64,000 nucleotides of DNA from Magnolia sinica (Eukaryota > Streptophyta > Magnoliopsida > Magnoliales > Magnoliaceae). Numbering within the stretch: position 1 is the stretch's first letter; each line of letters opens with the position of its first letter. The notes under the pieces were generated by a model. The model did no database searches, was not told the origin of the DNA, and saw nothing but the letters and a program-made list of their open reading frames with translations. The position numbers and the translations under genes were made by a program. Positions 25,051-35,454 of this stretch are shown piece by piece. Location of the stretch: the NCBI RefSeq assembly GCF_029962835.1, contig NC_080578.1:29839001-29903000 (forward strand), read 5' to 3'.

Positions 25051-26033
25051 AGGTCGTATATATAATACTAATAATAATAATAATAATAATCTTGTGATCG
25101 TTAACCACACACATGCGTAAGTCACATGCGTTTGATCCTAAATGATAGAAAATGGGACCCGGTCGGATAGGGTACAAACATTGCCCCCTCGTCACTGTCC
25201 TTTTGGAGAAATGACCATATGCATGAACATGGTTTAAGGAGAAGTCTGTGACACTTACATCAGTACGCCTTGGCATTCACATCCATCTGTTACAAATGTT
25301 GTATGTGTACCAGATTTTCAAAGAAGCTGCACTCCATGAAAGTGTTAGTCTATGATTGTCCATAAATGGCAATTGATGTGGACTTTCGATGTTGTTCAAT
25401 AAACTCATTTCAAGCATCAACATGGCACGGTTCAAAAAGACACAACACATGACCATGTAGGGCGGTGAACTGCTTCTCAACCTTTGAGAGTGGGCCACCA
25501 TCCAACCAGAATTGTTGTCCTTTCTACGTATGCGGGTCATTGCCTAGTGAGGCACACCCACTGCTATGAATATCATGGGAGCGAATCAGCTTAGACCGTG
25601 GACTCACCCAAGACGGTGTGGCCCTTACAGTGGGGCCCACCTTGATGTATCTACTTTGTATCCATGCCATCCATCCATGTTTTCAAGATCATTTTAGCTC
25701 ATGGGAATCTTCTTTATGTATTTAAAACATATCATTTAATAGAGAAGATCAGACCAAACCCTAAACCTCACATCCTCGGAGCATTAATCAAAGTATCAAA
25801 AGCGGTTGCAGTTCAGGGGAGCTGAAAACTCTTTATTAACAAGAGGATCTTCTTCAGATTGTGTAAGAAAGGGACTCACTCACTTAGTTGTAAGTATATA
25901 GAGTTCATTGAGTCTGAAGCGCTTTCCTTGTATAGGATTGAGATTCAGAGTTTGAGTTAATAAACTCGCCAAGACCTTTCGTAGGCCTTTGACGGGAGAA
26001 TATGTTGTCCTTGTGTAGGATGTTTTGTCCTTG
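25051..26033 (+). repeat. Copia/SIRE-like LTR remnant, left part (interrupted)
   Basis: No gene. An (AAT)n tract lies at 25,062-25,090. A segment at 25,600-25,700 resembles the 'gtggggcccaccttgatgta' blocks of family B LTRs. The right end is a string of 'ttgtgtagg' words (25,998-26,033) that resumes at 31,543 after the B3 insertion. 'ttgtgtagg' strings and a C-rich 'acccccctctagg' end are known from SIRE/Maximus-type LTRs. The left boundary was not found. Confidence 0.45.
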
Positions 26034-28439
26034 TGTAAGCCATATTGTCCTTGCGTTTCCATACCATTCCATAGACTCTCATAATCCTCCCCGTTGAATT
26101 TCGACAGCCTACGACCTATAATCAGTATTTGCGTGTGACCCTAAGTCGTATCCCGTAGATCTAAGTTAGCTCAACCCGAGACTTATACCTTTGCAACCAC
26201 ACCGTCGCCATGGTTCCAATGCCGTATCTCGCGCCGATGCGATACCCAAGCCAAGAGTTGTGGGCCCGCATTTATTTTGAGAAAACGTCGCGTGTTGCAA
26301 ATCCCAATAAGAGAATCTCTACAATCTATCAAATCAATCCCATCAATCAATCAAGTACAACATCCATCCCTCTCTTACCAATAAGACATGACAACCCATA
26401 CCTCTCTCATCCAAAGTTAACTGTCTCTCTCTCTCTCTCTCTCCACCAATCCCTTCTTTACACCCATCACCATCCCCCTCTCCCATCCATCACTCTCTCT
26501 CTCTCTCTCATTTCTCTCTTCACTCCCAAGCAACCTAAGAGTGTGGATGTCCAAGCTAAGGAGAGAAAAGAGAGGAGCCTAGTGTGGCCCACTTCCTACC
26601 ACCCAATCTCCCATTCTAGCCATCCAACCTTCATCAACTTCCATCGAAGGGAAAGCCAAGGAGTTTAGGAGTCCAAGGAGCCAAGAAGGAGTGAAATCGG
26701 TGGGTGTTTATAGGATTATATTTATATTTTTTATGATGGGCTAAGTGGAGCCTACCGATTGATGGTATGGATCCCACTTTGGGCCCTAGATGTGGCCAAT
26801 GGCCCACCTTGATGTGTATATGAATTCCATGATGAGACCATTCTCCATGGACCCCATCATGATGTTTACCTTATTTCCATTGTACGAAGATCATCTAGAC
26901 CTTATATTGTTGGTGGAAAAGGGATTTCCACCATTGATCCTTGTGATTTAATGTCCCACATGTGGTGGGACCCATTTGATGTGTACATTATATGATTGAG
27001 AGGAGCTTATAATGGTGGAGCTCCTCTCCACTGTACGTCTCTCTCTCTTTCTCTCTCTCCCTCTCTCTTTCTTCCATGATTAATGGCCCACTTGATGAGT
27101 AAATGAGTTTTGTCCACGCTGTCCATTTAAGCAGGCCAACCCACTATCCATATGGGTCCACATTGCTGCCCATATTTGACAGGGCTGGATGAAGGGAAAT
27201 CATAAATATCAGCTTATTTCAAAGCTTCTTAGGGGCCCATCGTGAGGTGGCCAACTGATGGACGGATATGATCACCCACATGGACCCCACCCCATGTATA
27301 TGTGTCGTATCATCCACCGTCCAACAGCTGGCGCTGTTGAAGGGACAACACAAATATCAGTTTGATCTATACTGGGTGGGCCACGTACACATGGACCCAC
27401 CCTGATGTATATGTCATATATCCAGGCCATCCATGTTGCCTCCAGCACGTGGGACCCCACCATGATGCATGTGCTTTCCATCCACACCGTCCAGTGTTCT
27501 AGACGATGGGGACCACCGAGATGTATGCGTTTTAATCCACACCGTCTATCATGGGATGGTGGGACCCGTGAGGTATGAGTTTATCCAGGCCGTCTGTCAA
27601 CAGACATCCAGGCCTGGACATTTTGAAAAATATATATATATATATATATACATATATAAAATATTATTATTATATTATGGTGGGCCCCACGTGGGACTCA
27701 CCTGTTGTGGTAAGTGGATTGGCTGGTGTACGTCACACCAGCTATATAGCTGATGTATTGACGTCAACAAGTTGGGTCTGATCATCCAGACCGTCCATTT
27801 ATGTGGACTCCACCCTAGTAGCAGATCAGCTACTAGATTAACATCAGCTAGCTATGTGGGTCTGATCTAGGGTACGTGATATCCAGACCGTCCATCTGGA
27901 TGATGGGCCAGCAAGCCACATGAGCAACATAGCTAATGAAAGTGACATCTGCAAGCTCTGATGGCCCACCATGGTATGTGTTTCATCCCACCGTCCATCT
28001 GGACGGTGGGGACCACTATGATATGGGTGTTTCATTTACAGCGTCCATCCCAACTCCCAAGCCATGGGCCTGGGAATGGAGCAGATTCAAATCTCAGATG
28101 GACCACACTACAAAAAACCAGTGAGGGATTGAATGTCCACCATTGAAATCCTTTTTGGGAGTGCAGAAGTTTTTGATCAACATGAAATTATTTTTCCTCT
28201 TAATTTAGGTCTTTGTGACTGTATGAACAGACTGGATGGAAATAAACGTGATGGTGGGTCCTATGAGGTTTAAACGGTGGAAATCATTATCTCCACTGTT
28301 TTTTGTAGTATGGTCTAGATGATCTTTCAATCATCATCTTCGCTGCTATTTAGGGTGTGGTCCAGATGATCTTTTGATATGATTCATTTTTGGGAAATGC
28401 TCTAAAATGATCTCTAAAATAGATGAATGGTGTAGATGG

Positions 28440-28980
28440 ACTGGCTAGGTTGGTGGGCCCATTGTCGCGGCCCATGTGATGCGGCCCATTGTGATTATAT
28501 GAGACCCATTGTTGCGGCCCATCTTGATGTACATGAGGCCCATTGTTGCCGCCCATGTGATGCGGCCCACTTGATGTATGAGACCCTTGTGCAAGGCCCA
28601 TTGTGATGTATGAGACCCTTGTGTAAGGCCCATTATGATTGTATGAGGCCCATTAAGATTGTATGTGGTCATTGACATATGTCAGGCCCATATGATGAGG
28701 CCCAGCGTGATGTATGTGAGGCCTACGTGATGAGGCCCATTGTGATTGTGTGAGACCCATTGCGATTGTATGTGGCCCATTATGATTGTCCCATTAGGCC
28801 CATGTAATGCCGCCCATTATAATGTGTATTAGGCACATGTGATGTATATAAAGCCCTTATGTGAGGCCTAAGGTGATCTATATGAGGCCCATGAGTGAGG
28901 CCCAATGCGATGTATATAAAGCCCTTGTGTGAGGCCCAAGGTGATGTATATGAGGCCCATTGTGATGTGTGATTCCACCA
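28440..28980. repeat. GGCCCA minisatellite in LTR B3
   Basis: Imperfect tandem units are of the type 'gtatgaggcccattgtgat' with period about 25-40 bp. More than 20 copies of GGCCCA/GGCCC lie in about 540 bp. A second patch at 29,640-29,770 repeats 'tatatgaggc(c/t)cattgtga'. Confidence 0.9.
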
Positions 28981-31166
28981 GGATGTATGTAATGATGTTT
29001 ATGATGCCCATCCATGTTCCTAGTTGATATTAAATGGGCTATGCTTTAGGAGCAATGATGGTTTAATGTCCACGTTATATGAGCAATGATGGTTAGATGT
29101 CCATATTGTAACTCTCCGTAGGGCCCGTTGTTAGGCCCATTCTCATCTCCCCTTAATGGACTAACCCAAACAGTTGGGCTCCCCATTGATGATTATATTA
29201 CCCATCTTTCCCTTGATTAGGCTATCCTAATCCGTTAGGCCCTCATTTGATAATGATGCTTTCCACCATACCCTATAGGACCACCCAAGCCTTGGAGCCC
29301 ATCTTTTGTTCATACGAAGCCTTCCATAGGGAATGTGGCCCACCTTGTGCTTATTGAGCCCTTAGGAAGCCCAAATTGCTATGTGATGGAATGGATAAGG
29401 AAGCCCACTCCTTGTTCTTAGGCTCATTCTTGATATAAGTAGGCCATCTAGGCACATCCTTGATATGAGGAGAGTATATCATCACCATAGGTGGAAAGAT
29501 TGGTGGTATCAGGTTTGGTTATCCAGTATTGAGGATTGATCCTCATGTTATAGATTAGATTTACTGTCCTTCTATGAACCCCGCTATATATATAGGCCGA
29601 TTATTGATTACGACTATGATTGGTATACGCACTGAGTATGTATTAGCATAACATTGTGATTGTGTGAGGCCCATTGTGATTATATGAGGCTCCTTGTGAT
29701 TATATGAGGCCTATTGTGATTATATGAGGCTCATTGTGATTGTGTGAAGCCCCTTATATGTGCAAGGCCCAATTGTGATGTGTGATACCCACTATGTGTA
29801 TGGGATTGTGTGCACGCCACTCATTCATTATTACAGGCCATGGGACGCCTTATACAGGCCCACCATGATGTATGTGATTATAATCATGCTTAGTATACTT
29901 CATGATACATGCCCATACGTATCATTCGCATGCTTTTTATAAGGAGTGATTGAGCATAGCATGTGCCGTTGGGCTGATTGTTTATGGGATTCCCTGAGAG
30001 ACGGAGTTATCCCACATAAGCACGTGATACACGTAGGTTTGATGCATGCCTGGACGGTATGACTCATGCGTCTGCATTTTGTGACATAATCATTTAGCGC
30101 CTTAGCGACATCAGGGTTGCAGCCTCCACAGGCATATCGTGGATAACAAGATGGGTCACTGAATATATTTGGTTTGAGCATATGGGCACTTTGGATGTCC
30201 GTGGGTGAAAGTCCCTAAACTCCCGTGACTAGGAGATGCTTCAACGTCTAGACCGAGTGGAAGACATGAGAGCCGTGTGCCGAATACCAGGAGGCCGCGC
30301 TTCCCACTATGTTGTGGTCGGTTGAGAAGGGATGTGGCCTTACCCACCTTAGGAAGTAGGCAATGTTAGGCTGAGTTTGACCAGCTTGAGGAATTGGTTT
30401 GCTAGCGACGAGCTAGGCCGATATTGACAGGCGGATGGTGAAGTCTCTTCCACTTACCCAGTTGTGTGCTTGATGGGGTAGCAGGTGAAGTAGAGTGTAT
30501 TAAACCCTGGTGATAATCCCAAAGAAGTACGGTATTGATGTGTGGACTTATTGAGCAAGAGTTGCATACTCAACATTGTACTCATTCATTCATTCATTCA
30601 CTATCCACTCGGGCTGGTGGTGCGTAACTAATTATTATGTGTACCTTTGCAATGGCCAGGATTTCAATTGGGATGCGTAACCAACCTGAGATCAGGAGTC
30701 TACCACATTGAGTCTGGCTATCCAAATTTAGGTATGGGACTAGTTTGGATAGAAGTCCCTTATGATGGACCCTATAGTCTGCGATACTACGTACTATCAT
30801 CCTGACTTCACACTTCAACTTGGTCATTTTATTCGCACCGCATATTGCATTACATCCGCGGCATATGACTTTTTGGTTGCTATGTTTCTGCATTTATATA
30901 GCCTAGATGAGGCTGATGGTATTCATAGACTCATCAGGATTTGTATATTGTATTGCATCCTCGATATTTAATATTTGGCTTACTATGTCTCCGCCTTACA
31001 TAACTGATCTACATTACTTCCTCAGTATAGATATTGGCTTATTATATTTTTTACATTGCATAGCCTGGATAACGTTGATGGTATTTATGGACTTACTAGC
31101 ATATTTCCACGTTGCTCTGATATTGCATACTTGACACTTACCTTGAGCACACATTTTCCACCCTTT

Positions 31167-31186
31167 AAGCTTTCTATAAGCTTATG
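31167..31186 (+). promoter_or_regulatory. Conserved TATA-like block in LTR B3
   Basis: AAGCTTTCTATAAGCTTATG is identical to the B2 copy and lies about 360 bp before the LTR end. It lies downstream of the GGCCCA array, as in the other copies. Confidence 0.55.
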
Positions 31187-31542
31187 CATAATAGATGCGT
31201 GCAGGTGGTGTTAGATCGCAGTAGCGTTGATCTTAGAGCATGCAGCTATTCTTTTGGAGCTTTGATTTTTGATATATGTATTTTCTTTTCAGCACTATAT
31301 TTAATTGTTTATATTAGTGGATATGTGATGATGATGTTGCCTTTGTGATTTGGGTAAACTTGTGGTTATGTTTCTTACAAGATAAATGTGCATTGAAAAA
31401 TCCTCTTTGTAGGATCCCAGGATCGGAATCTAGCGTAAGGGCGCCAGGAACTGAGAACGGGGTACTACGGAGGCTGTTAGCACCAGATTTGGTGATCGGA
31501 AATTTTGTGAGCCCAATTTTTGAGTTGGGGCGTGACATCTTG

Positions 31543-32125
31543 TGTAGGACATGTTGCCTTGTGTAGGCATAGGTTGCTTTATGTAGGTTCCTAGTTGTGT
31601 CCTTATGTAGAGCTTGTCGCCTTATGTAGGCATATAAGGTTTCCTTGTGTAGGCTCATTAGTTAACCTTTTATAGGTTATGAAGGTTCATGGTTAACCTG
31701 ATTTAAAACCATTGGATAGTGAAATTTGGTATACTTTAGGAGAGAGTGCATTAGCCAGGAGTGGAGTAGGCAAGTAGTCGAACCACTATATATAATTGAA
31801 TTTGGGATTGCTCTTTATGCATTGATCTAATTATGCTTATGTCTATCAAATAATTATTATAATGCATGATTAATAAATGTATAAGAATTGATAGGAATCA
31901 CATCCCACACACTCTCACATACACTATCTTCATAGGCTAGTTACTTTACATGTAAATCTTGTGTAGCTGTGTTTGGACCCTCTATTAGCATGAAAGCCAT
32001 AGAGTTACTTTGCCTTACTTATCTTGATTGAAGTCAGGCATTGTTTGTTGTTATAAGAAAATAATTTTTTAAAAAGTCTTATTTACCCCCCTCTAGGACA
32101 CTTGGACTAATTCCATACTTCTACA
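31543..32125 (+). repeat. Copia/SIRE-like LTR remnant, right part
   Basis: Continues the 'ttgtgtagg' strings (31,541-31,640), then 'gtagtcgaaccactatatata' and a C-rich end 'tttacccccctctaggac' (32,082-32,100) leading to TTCTACA at 32,125. The C-rich 'cccctctaggac' near the LTR end is shared with solo LTR D on the opposite strand, so the two are related families. No primer site is seen after it. Confidence 0.5.
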
Positions 32126-32189
32126 ACAGCGGTTCAACCGCAATTTCATGGTCATTGATAGTTATTCACGACATTCAATTACTCATGCA

Positions 32190-32737
32190 ACAACTCTTAA
32201 AATACAAGAATTGTATGACAATTCTGAGTTAAGTGTATGTTAGTAACGTAAATCCCATCAGTAACTTCAACGGTCTCAACGGGCTTGATTGTTTCCACCT
32301 TCTTAAGTTCTATGGCCTCGACTTTCCTCGTGAGATTGGCCACCCTTGCACTTATATCATCTTCTTCTCGTAAAACATACATTCCTCCCTTCTCTCGTGA
32401 TTGAGTTGGCTTAGAAGTGGTGGCCTTGGGGAGGTGTCCCATGATTGTGCATTTTCAATGAGTAGATCAAAATAATCCCACGCATCATTAGCCTCCTTGT
32501 TCATGAATTCGCCGTTACACATCATTTCTACAAACTGGGGCATGGGTGAAGTCAGTCCATTATAGAAAAAGCTTATTACCCGCCATATTTCAGCCATGAT
32601 GTGGACATGAATTTATGATATCATTGAATCTCTCCCAACTTTGGAAGAATGTCTCTTCCTCTTTTGGGGTGAAATTCATGATTGTTCTCCTTAAAGTATT
32701 TATTTTATGAACTGGGAAGAATTTTTAAGGAATTCTT
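32190..32737 (-). pseudogene. Athila gag, C-terminal part
   Basis: Minus strand. 32,730-32,640 matches the gag block with TPKEEETFFQSWERF. 32,597-32,352 continues FFYNGLTSPMPQFVEMMCNG and ANDAWDYFDLLIENAQSWD, which parallels the plus-strand gag at 39,780-39,815 and 50,034-50,140. 32,440-32,200 holds the basic region REEDDISARVANLTRKVEAI. A frame change near 32,400 breaks the reading. It is part of the minus-strand Athila element whose 5' LTR is at 35,455-36,969. Confidence 0.8.
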
Positions 32738-32761
32738 TGAAAAGGCCGAGCAAAGAGTCCT

Positions 32762-32781
32762 GGGGGGGGGGGGGGGGGGGG
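32762..32781. repeat. Homopolymer of 20 G
   Basis: An uninterrupted G run near the U5 end of solo LTR D. Related elements normally have a shorter G/C run here, so it looks like slippage expansion, or an assembly or sequencing artefact. Confidence 0.9.
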
Positions 32782-33824
32782 CTGAATAGGATTATGCCAA
32801 ATTAAAATTTTTAATGCGGAATAAGGAAGAAGTAAACAATGATAGCACTTATCAATATAAATAGCAGAAATGAATAACAACCTCAAATGTACAAGTATTG
32901 AGAGGTTGATACAGATGTTGTTCTAAGGACAACCTTACACCAAAAACCAATGGCTTATGGTAGAACAACCTGATTACTAGAACGGTCTATGTATCAAAAT
33001 TCCAAAAAAATATAGAGGAATAAAGAATAAAACAAAAATAAATTTCTATTGCTATTACAACATTCACCACATGTGCAAAAAGTAAATTACAATCATTCGC
33101 CACAAATGCCGAAAAATAAATTACAACATTCAATCACTCAGCCATATTCAACCATCCACCACAACACCAACAATTATAGTGGTTCGCTTATGTATACACC
33201 AACTATTAGAAAACAGCCACACAACTACTCCACTCCCAATATCCTCTACCTCGAGATATCGGCTTTCACTATGAAATAGGTTTTTCAAGGTTCCCCTAAA
33301 ACCTTCACAATTGTGTCTTTCAAGTGGGCTTACACAATTCAAAAACCCCACACTCACTGAAATTTTCTGGCTATCTCAGTCAAAAAACCAAAAATGAAAG
33401 ATTTCCTGGAAATCTTACAAACCAAATACAGAAAATTGAAATGTACTTATCTGAAGATTCTTCTTTTGATAAAGCTCGGTTGAACCGATTCGATGTAGTT
33501 GTTCAATGTAGATGTTCAATGTACAAACTCACATATGAAAGGGTTCTTAGATCTAAATGATTTTTAGATTAAATTGACCTAGGTTCACTTGATTTGATTT
33601 TGATCTCAAAAAGGGTAAAATCAATATTCCCTTTAAAACAAATTAGAATTGAATAGAGATCACAAAATCAAATACAAAAAAAGTGTCAAAAGAATCTTAA
33701 ATACTAACTAATTTGCTTCTCAAATGTGGGGACAAGCTTTCTCAGAGTAGTCACTTGAATATCTTGGAATGGATTGAAAAACTTTGAAAATCGACCTCAA
33801 TTTATGGGTAAAAATACTGTTCAC

Positions 33825-34195
33825 TCGACTGGCCTAGAGGTCAGTTCGACTGGTCGAAGGACCAATAAAAATTCAAAATTTCGAGTGCGATAAGATAAGA
33901 TCAATCCTCGACTAGTCGAGTGGCTTACTCGACTAGTCGAGTGGCTTAATTGACTGGTTGAGCCCTACACTCGATTGGTCGAGTGGGACCCAGAATGGTT
34001 GCTTGACTTTGAGTCGAGCCTGCTCGATTGGTCGAGCACTGTTCACTTGACTAGTCGAGCAGTCTCCAGGACTGGTCGAGGAGCCAACTAAGATTTCAAA
34101 AAATCACAGCCTTAGACTGGTCGAGAAAAATCTTAGATTGGTTGAGCCAGTACTTGGACTAGTCAAACATAGGCTAAAACTAGTCGAGAATAAGT
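33825..34195. repeat. Array of TCGACTRGTCGA-like palindromes
   Basis: About twelve copies of a short palindrome of the type TCGACTAGTCGA or GACTGGTCGAG lie about 20-45 bp apart over 370 bp, with spacers of different sequence. Examples occur around 33,857, 33,908, 33,930, 34,025 and 34,057. Irregular spacing and plant context exclude a CRISPR array. Confidence 0.85.
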
Positions 34196-34664
34196 TTATA
34201 AAATTATATAATGACCCAAATTAAGTATGCAATCAGTATGACCTAACCTATGGTCAACCTAGGGTCATTCATACCTTATATGTGAAGATTGAACATTGAA
34301 ACATCGTTCGCTTCAGTTGATAGTTATCGTGAAGTACTTGAAGCTTGTCATCTTGAAGTACTTTGAAGCTTGTCATCTTATATATGAAGATGAGCTTGAA
34401 CTTGAGGCTTGAGTTTCAACTTGAATAATGCACACTGTCTTGATATATTCGAAACTTGAAAACTTGATTTGGTACTTGAGCTTCTTGTTCATGAACTTCT
34501 AGACCTTGTACTTGAGATGATTGAACTTGAACTTCTTAAACTTGTACTTGAGTGTAGGCAAGGATGATATAAAGTTGAGCTACACAAGATACAGATTCCA
34601 AGAGGTTTTGGCACTACAAAATTTGACAATCCTAGGAGCTATATAAGATAGCATTTACATTCTT

Positions 34665-35060
34665 GGGTCATCTCAACCCACGTACTAATAGATCGCATCT
34701 TTGAGGAGTGCAACTACGACTTAGCCTTCTCCTTCAATAAAAAGGGAAACAACTTCAATCTTACAGTGTATCAGATACGTTCGGAAAGTGAAATGTGGTG
34801 AATATCTCATCGAATTCTTTTAAATGTAAGTATGGACTTTTAGAGTCTAATTCATGAAATTTAAGGAGTTGTATCACTCCTAGTTTGAAATCCACTCTTC
34901 CTGCATTAAGTAGGAACACCATGCAGAAAGGTGTACTTACCCTTGCCGATTGTAAATAATATCATAAAGTTCAAGGCAAGAGAGCATGATGCACCTCATT
35001 CTCATCTTGGATCTCCTCAACCAGATGGTGAGGTTAATTTACAACCATTATTCTACTAAC
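34665..35060 (-). pseudogene. Athila gag, N-terminal part
   Basis: Minus strand, directly before the family D insertion. Visible blocks include LLKEKAKS (about 34,720) and STWVEMTQE (about 34,680), and an upstream part ending GVIQLLKFHELDSKSP-like sequence (about 34,900-34,840) that parallels 39,400-39,600 on the plus-strand element. The leader at 34,990-35,160 mirrors 39,100-39,300. Stops and shifts occur (for example after KAKS). Confidence 0.75.
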
Positions 35061-35430
35061 TCAGAGGATCTCAAGTAGTGTCTAATCCAGTGATGGATAG
35101 GCAACCCTTCAACTAATCGTCCTTCACTCAAGAGACAAAGTGTTATCACATACCCACTTGGGCATGTAACACTCAACACACCTCTAATTCTAAACAACCT
35201 AATCCTAAACAAAATTCATAAGCTAGAAAATCTGAAAGAGAGAAGTGTGAAGGATATTACCAGATGAGACTCGCTAATTTAGTTGTTACAAAATAGAGAA
35301 ATCAGATTATTATTAATAAGGAAACAATGTCGATCTAAGAAATTAGAAACTAAACTAAGAATTCTGGAAAAATTAGATCTAAATCCTATACTAATTGTAA
35401 AACTAGAATAATTCAGAAAATATAGTGTAG

Positions 35431-35448
35431 TCCCTGGCAACGGTGCCA
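35431..35448 (-). other. Primer-binding site, Asp-tRNA type
   Basis: On the minus strand TGGCACCGTTGCCAGGGA follows the 5' LTR by a few bases. It matches the tRNA-Asp primer site TGGCGCCGTTGCCGGGGA except for two G-to-A changes, both at CpG positions, as expected from methyl-C decay. Confidence 0.85.
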
Positions 35449-35454
35449 AAAACT

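Larger units (their letters stand above)
26034..31537 (+). mobile_element. Solo LTR of family B, copy B3 (expanded)
   Basis: A 5,504 bp unit starts TGTAAGCCATAT (a decayed form of TGTAAGACCCGTAT), ends GTTGGGGCGTGACA, and is flanked by CCTTG (26,029-26,033) and TCTTG (31,538-31,542), one mismatch. Strings of 'ttgtgtagg' on both sides show a single interrupted target. It is the longest family B LTR here, mostly because of a GGCCCA minisatellite (28,440-28,980, with more at 29,640-29,770). The conserved TATA-like block is at 31,167-31,186. Confidence 0.85.
32738..34659 (-). mobile_element. Solo LTR, family D (copia/SIRE-like)
   Basis: A 1,922 bp unit on plus starts TGAAAAGGCCGAGC, ends AGCATTTACA, and has a perfect 5 bp duplication TTCTT (32,733-32,737 and 34,660-34,664) inside the minus-strand Athila gag. 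A run of 20 G (32,762-32,781) followed by 'gctgaataggattatgcc' is the reverse complement of the C-rich LTR end seen in SIRE-like elements. It carries a striking array of TCGACTAGTCGA-like palindromes (33,825-34,195). No coding region belongs to it. Minus orientation is inferred from the C-rich end. Confidence 0.82.

Noticed and set aside
33825..34195. Regularly repeated palindromes resembling a CRISPR array
   Set aside because: Motifs are only 10-13 bp, spacing varies widely, the host is a plant, no cas-like genes exist, and the array lies inside an LTR.
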